The translations under genes and the position numbers were made by a program. Under the pieces are notes generated by a model. It ran no database searches. It saw only the letters and a program-made list of their open reading frames with translations, and was not told the origin of the DNA. A DNA stretch of 64,000 nt from Marivivens geojensis (GTDB taxonomy: Bacteria; Pseudomonadota; Alphaproteobacteria; Rhodobacterales; Rhodobacteraceae). The stretch's first letter is position 1; each line of letters opens with the position of its first letter. Location: NCBI RefSeq assembly GCF_023540835.1, contig NZ_JALKCU010000001.1, forward strand, positions 992,001 through 1,056,000, given 5' to 3'. This document shows, one piece after another, positions 33,968-41,807 of the stretch.

Positions 33968-35040
33968 CCCAAACGACATTTACCCCGACGACCGAAGAGG
34001 AACTGTCCGACATCATCGCATCCGCCTCGGCACCGTTCGACATCGTCGGCGGTGGCACACGCCATACGCCTGCAGGCCATCAGCGTCTCTCGACCGCTGG
34101 GCTGTCGGGCGTGCGCCTCTACGAACCCGGTGCGTTGACTCTTGTGGCAGGGGCAGGGACCACCATGGCAGAGATCAACGCGCTCTTGGCCGACAATGGT
34201 CAGCGTCTTCCCTTTGAACCGATGGATCACCGCGCCGTTCTCGGCACCTCGGGCGAACCGACGCTCGGCGGGATGGTCGCACTGAACCATTGTGGTCCGC
34301 GCCGTGTTCAGGCGGGTTCAGCACGTGACATGCTCTTGGGCCTGCGGTTTGTCGATGGCAGTGGGCGCATTGTGAAAAACGGTGGCCGCGTGATGAAAAA
34401 CGTGACGGGCTATGATATTGCCCGCCTCCATTGTGGCGCGCGCGGGAAGCTGGGCGTTATGACCGAAATCTCGCTCAAGGTGCTGCCACTGCCCGAACGC
34501 ACGGCGACGATGGCACTGGCTGAACCTTCGCCCATTGCCGCTGTAGCCGCCCTGTCCAAAGCGCTCGGTTCCCCGTTCGAGGTCAACGGTGCCGCATGGC
34601 ATCAGGGTCGTATTCTCCTTCGTATCGAAGGGTTTAACGATTCCGTCAGCTACCGCGCCGACCAGCTCTCGCGCTTGCTGCCGGGTCTGACCCTCGTCGA
34701 TGAAAACCCGTGGGATGACCTGCGCGACGCCCGCTTTGCGGCCACCTCAGATCGCGACATCTGGCGCGTGTCTCTGCGGGCCAGCAATGGGGCCAAGGCA
34801 GCCGAGCGACTGATGGGCATGGGCGTCGATGTGACCTTGGATTGGGGCGGCGCGCTCCTCTGGGCGAGCACGGATAACGGCTTTGACCTGCGCTCCGCCC
34901 TCGGTGGGCTTCACGGGCACGCAACGCGTCTGCGTGGGGCAGGGGATACGCCTGCGCTTGAGCCCGCCGCTGACGGCGTTGCGCAACTGACCTCTGCATT
35001 GCAAAAAGCCTACGACCCACGCGGGTTGTTCAACAGGTGA
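33964..35040 (+). CDS. glcE: Glycolate oxidase subunit GlcE
   Basis: A 358-residue second FAD-binding type 4 subunit of glycolate oxidase. The N-terminal half carries FDIVGGGTRHTPAGHQ and LGTSGEPTLGGMVALNHCGPRR (split: LGTSGEPTLGG and MVALNHCGPRR), and GRVMKNVTGYDIARLHCGA. The shorter C-terminal part lacks the metal/His motifs of GlcD, as is normal for GlcE. Its ATG overlaps the glcD stop codon (ATGA). Confidence 0.95.
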   Translation: MTQTTFTPTTEEELSDIIASASAPFDIVGGGTRHTPAGHQRLSTAGLSGVRLYEPGALTLVAGAGTTMAEINALLADNGQRLPFEPMDHRAVLGTSGEPTLGGMVALNHCGPRRVQAGSARDMLLGLRFVDGSGRIVKNGGRVMKNVTGYDIARLHCGARGKLGVMTEISLKVLPLPERTATMALAEPSPIAAVAALSKALGSPFEVNGAAWHQGRILLRIEGFNDSVSYRADQLSRLLPGLTLVDENPWDDLRDARFAATSDRDIWRVSLRASNGAKAAERLMGMGVDVTLDWGGALLWASTDNGFDLRSALGGLHGHATRLRGAGDTPALEPAADGVAQLTSALQKAYDPRGLFNR

Positions 35041-35043
35041 TCC

Positions 35044-36318
35044 ATGAAAACTGAATTCACAGAAGAACAGCTCGCCATTCCCGCCATCGCGCGGTCTAAC
35101 GAAATCCTGCGGTCCTGCGTCCACTGTGGGTTCTGCACGGCGACCTGTCCGACCTATCAAATCCTTGGTGACGAAATGGATAGCCCCCGCGGGCGCATCT
35201 ACCTGATCAAGGATATGCTGGAAAACAACCGTCCTGCGGATGCGGAAACGGTCAAGCACATCGACCGTTGTCTGGGCTGTTTGGCTTGCATGACCACATG
35301 CCCGTCGGGGGTGCATTATGCGCATCTCTTGGACCACGCTCGCAGCCATATTGAGGCGACCTATAAACGCCCGCTCTTTGATCGGATGCTGCGTTGGACC
35401 TTGGCGCGGATCATTCCTTATCCGTCGCGGTTCCGCCTCGCGCTGCGGGCGGCCCGTATCGGTCGTATCCTCGGCCCACTTATGCCTGATCCGCGACTAC
35501 GCGCCATGCTCGCGCTGGCCCCTGACCGCATCGTGCCACCCGCCGATCACGACCGCCCGCAAACCCACGCAGCCCAAGGCACCGCGCGGAAACGTGTGGC
35601 CCTGATGACAGGCTGTGCGCAAAAGGCGCTCGATTCAGAGATCAACGCTGCCACCATCCGGCTTTTGACCCGCCTCGGCGTCGAAGTGGTCATCCCAGAG
35701 GGCGAAGGCTGCTGCGGCGCCATCGTCCACCACATGGGCCGCGAGTCCGAGAGCCACAGCTTTGCCCGTCAGAACATCCAGACATGGGCGCGGGAAATGG
35801 ATGGCAAAGGGCTCGACGCGATCATCATCAACACCTCGGGCTGCGGCACTACGGTCAAGGACTACGGCCACACCTTCCGCAACACCGATCTGGCCGAAGA
35901 TGCCGCGCGCGTGTCAGGCATCTGCCGCGACATCACCGAATTCCTCGCCACGCTGGACCTGCCCGAACAGCCCAAACAAAACATGCGCGTGACCTACCAT
36001 GCGGCCTGTTCGCTTCAGCATGGTCAAAAGGTCAAAGATGCGCCAAAGGCGCTCTTAACCCGTGCAGGGTTCGAGGTCGCAACGCCCAAGGATTCCCACC
36101 TCTGCTGCGGTTCTGCGGGGACCTACAACCTCTTGCAGCCAGAGATCGCGAACGAACTGAAGGCCCGCAAGCTAGCGACGATCAACGACACGAAACCCGA
36201 TGTGATCGTGGCAGGCAACATCGGCTGTATGACCCAGATCGGATCGGGCGCAAACGTGCCAGTCTTCCATACGGTTCAACTGCTCGACTGGGCCTACGGC
36301 GGACCAAAGCCAGAGTAG
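35044..36318 (+). CDS. glcF: Glycolate oxidase iron-sulfur subunit GlcF
   Basis: A 424-residue electron-transfer subunit. Two N-terminal [4Fe-4S] motifs are present: CVHCGFCTATCPTY near residue 24 and CLGCLACMTTCPSG near 78. Two CCG-domain motifs follow in the C-terminal half: GEGCCGAIVHHMG and DSHLCCGSAGTYN. Electrons from GlcDE probably pass to quinone. It starts 3 bases after glcE and ends in a perfect stem-loop that includes its stop codon. Confidence 0.96.
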   Translation: MKTEFTEEQLAIPAIARSNEILRSCVHCGFCTATCPTYQILGDEMDSPRGRIYLIKDMLENNRPADAETVKHIDRCLGCLACMTTCPSGVHYAHLLDHARSHIEATYKRPLFDRMLRWTLARIIPYPSRFRLALRAARIGRILGPLMPDPRLRAMLALAPDRIVPPADHDRPQTHAAQGTARKRVALMTGCAQKALDSEINAATIRLLTRLGVEVVIPEGEGCCGAIVHHMGRESESHSFARQNIQTWAREMDGKGLDAIIINTSGCGTTVKDYGHTFRNTDLAEDAARVSGICRDITEFLATLDLPEQPKQNMRVTYHAACSLQHGQKVKDAPKALLTRAGFEVATPKDSHLCCGSAGTYNLLQPEIANELKARKLATINDTKPDVIVAGNIGCMTQIGSGANVPVFHTVQLLDWAYGGPKPE

Positions 36319-36332
36319 GGGACTACTCTGGC
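36309..36332. terminator. Stem-loop at the glcF/SDR convergent junction
   Basis: Perfect 10-bp stem GCCAGAGTAG/CTACTCTGGC with a 4-nt loop. It contains the glcF stop codon and has only a weak T-tract, so termination is probable but not certain. Confidence 0.5.
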
Positions 36333-36343
36333 CTCTTGCCCGT

Positions 36344-37078
36344 TCACCCGCGTCCGATAAACGGCATCGCGGTCGCCATGATGGTCATGAACTGAACGTT
36401 CGTCTCGAGCGGCAGGCCCGCCATATACATCACGCTCGTCGCCACTTGCGCCACGTCCATCGTCGGCTCGACCTTGATCGATCCATCCGCCTGCGCAATG
36501 CCCTTGGTCATCGGTGCGGCCATTTCCGTCAGCGCATTGCCGATGTCGATCTGCCCACAGGCGATGTTGAATTGCCGCCCATCAAGGCTCAGCGTCTTTG
36601 TCAGTCCCGTCACCGCATGTTTTGACATGGTGTATGGCACCGATCCGACCCGCGGCGCGTGGGCAGAGATCGACCCGTTGTTGATGATCCGTCCGCCCTG
36701 CGGCGACTGGTGCCGCATCATCCCATAGGCCGCACGGGCACATAGGAACATACCCGTGATATTGATGTTCGACAGGTTAAGCCAATCCTCGACCTTGATC
36801 TCGTCGATATGGGCGGCTGGAACGCCGACGCCTGCATTGTTGAACAACACATCGAGCCGCCCCCAGGTGTCGCGCAGCGTGGCAAAGCCCGCCTCGACCT
36901 CGCTCGGCACGGTCACATCGAACGGCAGGACGAGCGCGTTCTCATGCCCCTGCGCCGTCTCGGACAGCGTTTCAGCGCGGCGACCGACCAGAGCCACCTG
37001 CCACCCATTTTCCAGAAAATGACGCGCCGTGGCCCGTCCGATGCCGCTTCCGGCACCCGTGATCATGATTGTTTTCAT
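36344..37078 (-). CDS. SDR family NAD(P)-dependent oxidoreductase
   Basis: A 244-residue classical short-chain dehydrogenase. Features: MITGAGSGIGRATARHF at the N-terminus, NNAGVG, catalytic Ser in NNGSISAHAPRVGS and YTMSKHAVTG. The C-terminal EPTMDVAQVATSVMYMAGLP and TNVQFMTIMATAMPFIGRG is a little unusual but common in YdfG/CsgA-like members. Substrate unknown. The ATG at 37078 is preferred to a TTG at 37093. It is 26 bases downstream of the quinone reductase gene on the same strand and may share its transcript. Confidence 0.85.
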   Translation of the reverse strand: MKTIMITGAGSGIGRATARHFLENGWQVALVGRRAETLSETAQGHENALVLPFDVTVPSEVEAGFATLRDTWGRLDVLFNNAGVGVPAAHIDEIKVEDWLNLSNINITGMFLCARAAYGMMRHQSPQGGRIINNGSISAHAPRVGSVPYTMSKHAVTGLTKTLSLDGRQFNIACGQIDIGNALTEMAAPMTKGIAQADGSIKVEPTMDVAQVATSVMYMAGLPLETNVQFMTIMATAMPFIGRG

Positions 37079-37103
37079 CGTGTTATCGCCCAAGGCATCC
37101 CCC

Positions 37104-38078
37104 TTAAACCGTCAGCAATACTGCGCCTGTGACACCGCCTGCTTCAATCGCGGCATGGGCCTCTGCGGCCTGTGCCAATGGGAACCGACGCCAGACGTTC
37201 GGCTTGATCACGCCGCGCTCTACCGCATCGAATACAGCCTTTGCGCGGGCACGGTATTCAGCCTCCTCCACCGCATGGTTCGCAATGGTCGGGCGGGTGA
37301 TGAACAGCGATCCCTTGGTGTTCAACGTCGACATCTCGACCGCAGCAGGCGCCCCAGAGGAGGCCCCCATCGACACCATCAACCCACGCGGGGCAAGGCA
37401 GTCGATGGACGTGTCAAAGGTCGCACGCCCCACGCCGTCATACACAACCTGAACCTTCGCGCCCTTGGTAAAGGTGCTCACCTCATCAACGATGTTATCT
37501 GTGCCCCAGATCAGCACCAGATCACAGCCTGCGGCCTTGGCCGTTTCAACGCTATGCGCACCAGACACAACACCGATCACCGTCGCGCCGATCTCTTTGG
37601 CCAAGGCGGTCAGGATCTGACCCACACCGCCCGCAGCACCGTAAACAAGGATCGTATCGCCCGCTTTGACCTCACCCGTCGCGGTCAGCAGATATTCCGC
37701 CGTGATGCCCTTAAATAAAATCGCAGCCGCATCTTCAAAACTCAGCGCATCGGGGATTTTGATTGCCCGCGCTGCAGGGATATTGCGGGCAGAGGCATAG
37801 GCCCCGACAGGTCCCAGAATATAGGCGATCCGATCCCCGACATTGTAGCCCGTGACACCGTCGCCAATCGACACAACGCGTCCGGCCCCCTCAAGGCCCA
37901 GCCCATTCGGCACAGCAAACGGCGCGGTCCCCTTGCGCTGCATCACGTCGAGATAGTTGATCCCAATCGCCTCATGTTCGATCCGTAATTCCCCTGCTGC
38001 GGGGGCCACTGGCTCTACGTGCACGGCGTGCAAAACTTCGGGCGCACCGGTTGTCTCCAACCTGATCACTGTATCCAT
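37104..38078 (-). CDS. NADPH:quinone reductase (zinc-independent MDR family, QorA-like)
   Basis: A 324-residue medium-chain oxidoreductase. The GroES-like N-terminal domain has INYLDVMQRKGTAPFAVP and GLEGAGRVVSIGDGVTGYNV. The cofactor domain has VYGAAGGVGQILTALAKEIG (AxxGGVG) and the C-terminal HAAIEAGGVTGAVLL. The cysteine and histidine zinc ligands of alcohol dehydrogenases are absent, which fits quinone reductases. A strong ribosome binding site (GGGAGGAGGAG) precedes the ATG. It is divergent from lepA across 266 bases. Confidence 0.88.
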   Translation of the reverse strand: MDTVIRLETTGAPEVLHAVHVEPVAPAAGELRIEHEAIGINYLDVMQRKGTAPFAVPNGLGLEGAGRVVSIGDGVTGYNVGDRIAYILGPVGAYASARNIPAARAIKIPDALSFEDAAAILFKGITAEYLLTATGEVKAGDTILVYGAAGGVGQILTALAKEIGATVIGVVSGAHSVETAKAAGCDLVLIWGTDNIVDEVSTFTKGAKVQVVYDGVGRATFDTSIDCLAPRGLMVSMGASSGAPAAVEMSTLNTKGSLFITRPTIANHAVEEAEYRARAKAVFDAVERGVIKPNVWRRFPLAQAAEAHAAIEAGGVTGAVLLTV

Positions 38079-38242
38079 CGTCGGGCTCCTCCTCCCTGTT
38101 ATTCTGAAACGCTAGCGACCGTTTGGACGGTTCACAATCATTTACCCAAGGGAACTGGCGCGGCCTGCCATGATTGCCAGCAATTTCCGAAAATTCGTTC
38201 GGACAGAGCGCCCAATCCACCGCTTTTTTCCGACATTCCGCC

Positions 38243-38261
38243 CATAGGCGCCATGCCTATG
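38243..38261. promoter_or_regulatory. Perfect inverted repeat between the quinone reductase and lepA
   Basis: CATAGGC-GCCAT-GCCTATG, 7-bp arms with a 5-base spacer, lies about 85 bases before lepA. A half copy (CATAGGC) recurs at about 38329. It could be an operator; I do not know the binder. Apart from this I see nothing in the 266-base gap. Confidence 0.35.
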
Positions 38262-38344
38262 CGGTTGGCAGTATCTGCCCCCTTGCAAAACGGACCTTTC
38301 CCCTACATAGACAGGCGCTGAACCCCACATAGGCTGCCTTTTCC

Positions 38345-40144
38345 ATGACCGACCTGTCCCACATCCGGAACTTCTCGATCGTTGCTCACATTGACCACGG
38401 TAAATCCACGCTTGCGGACCGTCTGATCCAGTCGACGCAAACCGTTGCTGACCGCGATATGAAAGCGCAGCTTCTCGACAGCATGGACATCGAACGCGAA
38501 CGCGGGATCACCATTAAGGCGAACACCGTCCGTATCGATTACCTCGCTGACAATGGTGAGAAATACGTTCTCAACCTGATCGACACCCCTGGTCACGTCG
38601 ACTTTGCTTACGAAGTCTCCCGCTCCATGCGCGCGGTCGAAGGCTCGCTCTTGGTCGTGGACTCGACCCAAGGCGTTGAGGCACAGACCCTTGCCAACGT
38701 GTATCAGGCCATCGACGCGAACCATGAAATCGTCCCCGTCCTGAACAAGATCGACCTCCCCGCCGCAGACTGTGAACGCGTTGCCGAACAAATCGAAGAC
38801 GTGATCGGCATCGACGCCTCCGAGGCGCTTCAGGTCTCTGCGAAATCTGGCATCGGCATCAAAGAAACACTCGAAGCTATCGTCCACCGTCTGCCCGCGC
38901 CCAAAGGCGACCGCGATGCGCCGCTCAAGGCGATGCTCGTCGACTCTTGGTATGATAGCTACCTCGGCGTTGTGGTCCTCGTCCGTATCGTCGACGGCGT
39001 TCTGCGCAAGAACGACAAGGTCAAATTCATGTCCAACGGCACAGTCCACCACGTGGACCGCATCGGCGTCTTCAAACCCGCCATGCTTGCCGTTGATGAA
39101 CTCGGACCGGGCGAGATCGGCTTCCTCACCGCATCGATCAAACAGGTGCGCGACACCCGCGTTGGCGACACCATCACCCACGACAAAAAGGGCGCCGAGA
39201 CGCCGCTTCCGGGCTTTAAGCCGTCGATCCCTGTGGTGTTCTGTGGCCTGTTCCCCGTCGACTCCTCTGAATTCGAGGACATGCGCGACGCGATCGAAAA
39301 ACTCGCCCTCAACGACGCCTCCTTCTCTTACGAGATGGAATCCTCTGCCGCCCTCGGCTTTGGCTTCCGCTGTGGCTTCCTCGGCCTGCTCCACCTCGAA
39401 GTGATCCGTGACCGCATTGAGCGTGAATATAACATCGACCTGATCACCACCGCGCCGTCCGTGGTCTATCACCTCCACATGAAATCGGGCGAAGTGCGCG
39501 ACCTGCACAACCCCGCCGACATGCCCGATCAGACCCTCATCGACCACATCGAAGAGCCCCGCATCAAAGCGACCATCCTCGTGCCCGATGAATACCTCGG
39601 TGACGTGCTTAAACTCTGTCAGGACCGCCGCGGCATCCAGCTGAACCTCACCTACGCAGGCTCGCGCGCGATGACCGAATACGACCTGCCTCTGAACGAG
39701 GTCGTCTTTGACTTCTACGACCGCCTGAAATCCGTGACCAAGGGCTATGCCTCCTTCGACTACCACCTTGTCGGCTACCGCGAGGACAACCTCGTGAAAA
39801 TGTCGATCCTCGTGAACGAAGAACCCGTGGACGCGCTCTCCATGCTGGTCCACCGTGACCGTGCCGAAACCCGTGGCCGCGCCATGTGTGAAAAGCTCAA
39901 GGACCTGATCCCGCGTCACATGTTCAAAATCCCGATCCAAGCCGCCATCGGTGCCAAGGTGATCGCCCGCGAAACCCTCTCTGCCATGCGCAAAGACGTG
40001 ACGGCCAAGTGTTACGGCGGCGACGCCACCCGTAAACGCAAACTTTTGGACAAACAGAAGGCGGGTAAGAAGAAGATGCGCCAGTTCGGCAAAGTCGAAA
40101 TCCCGCAGGAAGCATTCATCTCTGCGTTGAAAATGGACGATTGA
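38345..40144 (+). CDS. lepA: Translation elongation factor 4 (LepA)
   Basis: Ribosome-bound GTPase that acts on mis-translocated or stalled ribosomes. The 599-residue length is standard. G motifs: [14 protein letters not shown] (G1), the G2 region [20 protein letters not shown] (G3) and NKIDLPAAD (G4), followed by domain II, the EF-G-like domains and the LepA-specific C-terminal domain with [13 protein letters not shown] and the basic [18 protein letters not shown] Rho-independent terminator follows 30 bases after the stop codon. Confidence 0.98.
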   Translation: MTDLSHIRNFSIVAHIDHGKSTLADRLIQSTQTVADRDMKAQLLDSMDIERERGITIKANTVRIDYLADNGEKYVLNLIDTPGHVDFAYEVSRSMRAVEGSLLVVDSTQGVEAQTLANVYQAIDANHEIVPVLNKIDLPAADCERVAEQIEDVIGIDASEALQVSAKSGIGIKETLEAIVHRLPAPKGDRDAPLKAMLVDSWYDSYLGVVVLVRIVDGVLRKNDKVKFMSNGTVHHVDRIGVFKPAMLAVDELGPGEIGFLTASIKQVRDTRVGDTITHDKKGAETPLPGFKPSIPVVFCGLFPVDSSEFEDMRDAIEKLALNDASFSYEMESSAALGFGFRCGFLGLLHLEVIRDRIEREYNIDLITTAPSVVYHLHMKSGEVRDLHNPADMPDQTLIDHIEEPRIKATILVPDEYLGDVLKLCQDRRGIQLNLTYAGSRAMTEYDLPLNEVVFDFYDRLKSVTKGYASFDYHLVGYREDNLVKMSILVNEEPVDALSMLVHRDRAETRGRAMCEKLKDLIPRHMFKIPIQAAIGAKVIARETLSAMRKDVTAKCYGGDATRKRKLLDKQKAGKKKMRQFGKVEIPQEAFISALKMDD

Positions 40145-40170
40145 TCAACGCGCTAAGGTGTAGTTACATG

Positions 40171-40200
40171 AAAGCCGCTCCGGTTCGGGGCGGCTTTTTT
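40171..40200 (+). terminator. Rho-independent terminator after lepA
   Basis: Stem AAAGCCGCTCC/GGGGCGGCTTT (11 bp including one T-G pair) with a 5-nt loop and six Ts. Confidence 0.85.
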
Positions 40201-40216
40201 GTTTGGGGGGGGTAGC

Positions 40217-40822
40217 ATGAGAAAAGTTTTTAATTTGATTTTGGTTCTGTTTGTTTTGAGTGCAGGTTTTGGATTCATGTTTTGGTTCTTCGACACTCTT
40301 TATTCTGTTTTTCAAGGTGCGTCCGATAACATCAAGGCTGCAAGTATAACTGCGATTGTCACCGTTTTTACTTTGATCTTAGGGCGCTTTTTAGAAGGGA
40401 GGCGTGAGACTCAAAATCGAATTAATCTCGAACGAATTAAAATATATTCGGAGTATTTCGATTTCTACTTTGTTATGTTGACACCTCCGAACCTTCGTCC
40501 TGAACAAGACGAATTAGAAATCGCAAAGAAAATAAGAGAGTTTAATAAGAAATTCTTGTTGTGGGCTTCGGACGAAGTTTTGAAAGCTCAGGACGATTTC
40601 AATCAGTGTTTGGCTGATTTTGGCGCAAAATTACAGGGCAGTAGAGAGCGGAATGAGATTGAACCAAGCTTGGCTGACCCTATCAAGGCGTCTGCTAACT
40701 TATTGCGTCAAATGAGGCGCGATGTCGGATACCGTTATACAAAAGTAACCGATCAACAGTTTGCCCGAATGCTCCTTAAACTTAATGATGAAGGTGCTGT
40801 CGAATTGATTAAAGGACTTTGA
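40217..40822 (+). CDS. AT-rich two-span membrane protein of unknown function
   Basis: A 201-residue protein starting MRKVFNLILVLFVLSAGFGF. Two membrane spans (about residues 5-30 and 42-61) are followed by a long, mostly helical, charged cytosolic region rich in Glu, Lys and Asn (RETQNRINLERIKIYSEYFD, LEIAKKIREFNKKFLLWASD). Codon use is visibly AT-rich (ttt, aat, att, aaa, tta), unlike the GC-rich neighbours, which points to recent acquisition. A G-rich ribosome binding site lies just before the ATG at 40217. It is isolated between the lepA terminator and a palindromic repeat. I do not recognise a family. Confidence 0.65.
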   Translation: MRKVFNLILVLFVLSAGFGFMFWFFDTLYSVFQGASDNIKAASITAIVTVFTLILGRFLEGRRETQNRINLERIKIYSEYFDFYFVMLTPPNLRPEQDELEIAKKIREFNKKFLLWASDEVLKAQDDFNQCLADFGAKLQGSRERNEIEPSLADPIKASANLLRQMRRDVGYRYTKVTDQQFARMLLKLNDEGAVELIKGL

Positions 40823-40826
40823 GTAA

Positions 40827-40904
40827 GCCCGCGTAGCGGGCAGCGCCCGACCCGCCCCCACGGGCGGGCGCTTCGCTTCCCACCCTCGGGTCGGGCGCTG
40901 CCCG
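40827..40904. repeat. GC-rich palindromic intergenic repeat (REP/BIME-like)
   Basis: A perfect 18-bp inverted repeat (CGGGCAGCGCCCGACCCG at 40837-40854 and its complement at 40887-40904) encloses inner CCCGCCC/GGGCGGG arms. It is preceded by a small GCCCGC-GTA-GCGGGC hairpin (40827-40841). I recall elements of this build as multi-copy repeats in Rhodobacterales genomes; copy number cannot be checked here. It lies between the AT-rich orphan and the Phd-like gene. Confidence 0.8.
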
Positions 40905-40908
40905 TCCC

Positions 40909-41214
40909 TCACCTCTTCCTTGTCCGTAACTCCTGCTCGCGCATCATCATTTCGATTTTGTGGTCGTAGGCGGCCCACATCACGCGGCGGCGTTTGGCGT
41001 CGATGTCTCGTTCGTGGTCAGTGATGTCTTTGCCCATAAGCCGCTCCATTGCGCGGAGTTGGTAGAACGGCACCACCCCCGCGACGAGGCGGCGGTGTTT
41101 GGTGATCCAGACGTGGGTGCCCATGTGGTCGACCCATTCGACATAGGCATTGGCGCGGGTGCGGAACGTGGTGAGCGACACTTTCTTATACTGAGGCAAC
41201 GGATCGAGGTGCAT
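40909..41214 (-). CDS. Phd/YefM antitoxin-like protein without a visible toxin partner
   Basis: About 101 residues from the ATG at 41214 (MHLDPLPQYKKVSLTTFRTR); the open frame extends to 41343 through a poorly structured stretch. The segment VSLTTFRTRANAYVEWVDHM, followed by THVWITKHRRLVAGVVPF, has the layout of the Phd/YefM dimerisation domain (VxxxxFRxxxxxxxxxV...VxITRHGxPVAxxVP). The C-terminal part is basic and helical (DIDAKRRRVMWAAYDHKIEM). No toxin-like ORF lies next to it, so it may be a solitary regulator. Confidence 0.5.
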   Translation of the reverse strand: MHLDPLPQYKKVSLTTFRTRANAYVEWVDHMGTHVWITKHRRLVAGVVPFYQLRAMERLMGKDITDHERDIDAKRRRVMWAAYDHKIEMMMREQELRTRKR

Positions 41215-41426
41215 TTGGGGCAAAACCTTCCATGAGGATTTCGAAATACGTCCTGTTTTTCGGCATTTCGGACTCTTTACGGGGTTTTGGGCCAGTAACG
41301 GACCGTTCGGTGCCCCCGTTAATACGTCCTGTTTTTGCCTCAAACAGGTGCGATTAGGTTACCAAAAACCGCCTAACGTCCCGTTACAGCACCGTACGGC
41401 GGGATTTGGGCCACAAGATATAGAGA

Positions 41427-41440
41427 TTGACGCAGATCAA
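41427..41440. promoter_or_regulatory. FnrL/FNR-type box
   Basis: TTGACGCAGATCAA fits the FNR consensus TTGAT-N4-ATCAA with one change (the TTGAC arm is common in Rhodobacter FnrL sites). It lies 63 bases before the start of the small membrane protein at 41503. Confidence 0.65.
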
Positions 41441-41502
41441 CGCGGGGCTGTGTTAATATGAGTTAATATTGATGTATTGGCATTTGTTGACAGGAGGCAT
41501 CC

Positions 41503-41685
41503 ATGCTCCGCCTTGCATCTATTCTCTATTCTTTGATCGGCACGACCCTCGCGGGTTCGCTCGTTGTTGCAGCACTTACAATGGGTTACGATACGTTGAA
41601 CCCCATCCTGATGGCGGCTGGCGCTGGCTTTGTTGCGGCGGTGCCGGTGACATGGTTGGTGGCGCGCGCGATCCAAAACGCATAA
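41503..41685 (+). CDS. Small two-span membrane protein (60 aa)
   Basis: MLRLASILYSLIGTTLAGSL followed by a second span ILMAAGAGFVAAVPVTWLVA, ending in ARAIQNA. Two hydrophobic helices joined by GYDTLNP. I recall near-identical short proteins in Rhodobacterales that databases call CTP synthetase, which is plainly a mislabel for a 60-residue membrane protein. AGGAGG lies 8 nt before the ATG. The FNR-type box upstream suggests oxygen-dependent expression. Function unknown. Confidence 0.7.
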   Translation: MLRLASILYSLIGTTLAGSLVVAALTMGYDTLNPILMAAGAGFVAAVPVTWLVARAIQNA

Positions 41686-41735
41686 ATCGCGACGGAAATC
41701 AGGGGCTGCGGCGTTTACTTTTAAAGGAGACGCCA

Positions 41736-41807
41736 ATGCCCACGATTTATCTGTTTATAATCAGTGTTTTAGCCGTTTTCGCGGTCTATTCGTCCTCAAT
41801 AGTCTAG
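41736..41807 (+). CDS. Candidate 23-residue membrane microprotein
   Basis: MPTIYLFIISVLAVFAVYSS followed by SIV and a stop. It is almost entirely one hydrophobic helix, and a strong AAAGGAG ribosome binding site lies 9 nt before the ATG. It follows the 60-residue membrane protein gene by 50 bases, so both could share the FNR-associated promoter. Its last 12 bases overlap the 3' end of the convergent hydrolase gene. Too short for similarity arguments. Confidence 0.45.
   Translation: MPTIYLFIISVLAVFAVYSSSIV

Noticed and set aside
38303-39940. 545-codon open frame antisense to lepA
   Set aside because: Exact shadow of lepA in a GC-rich genome; low-complexity composition, no family motif.
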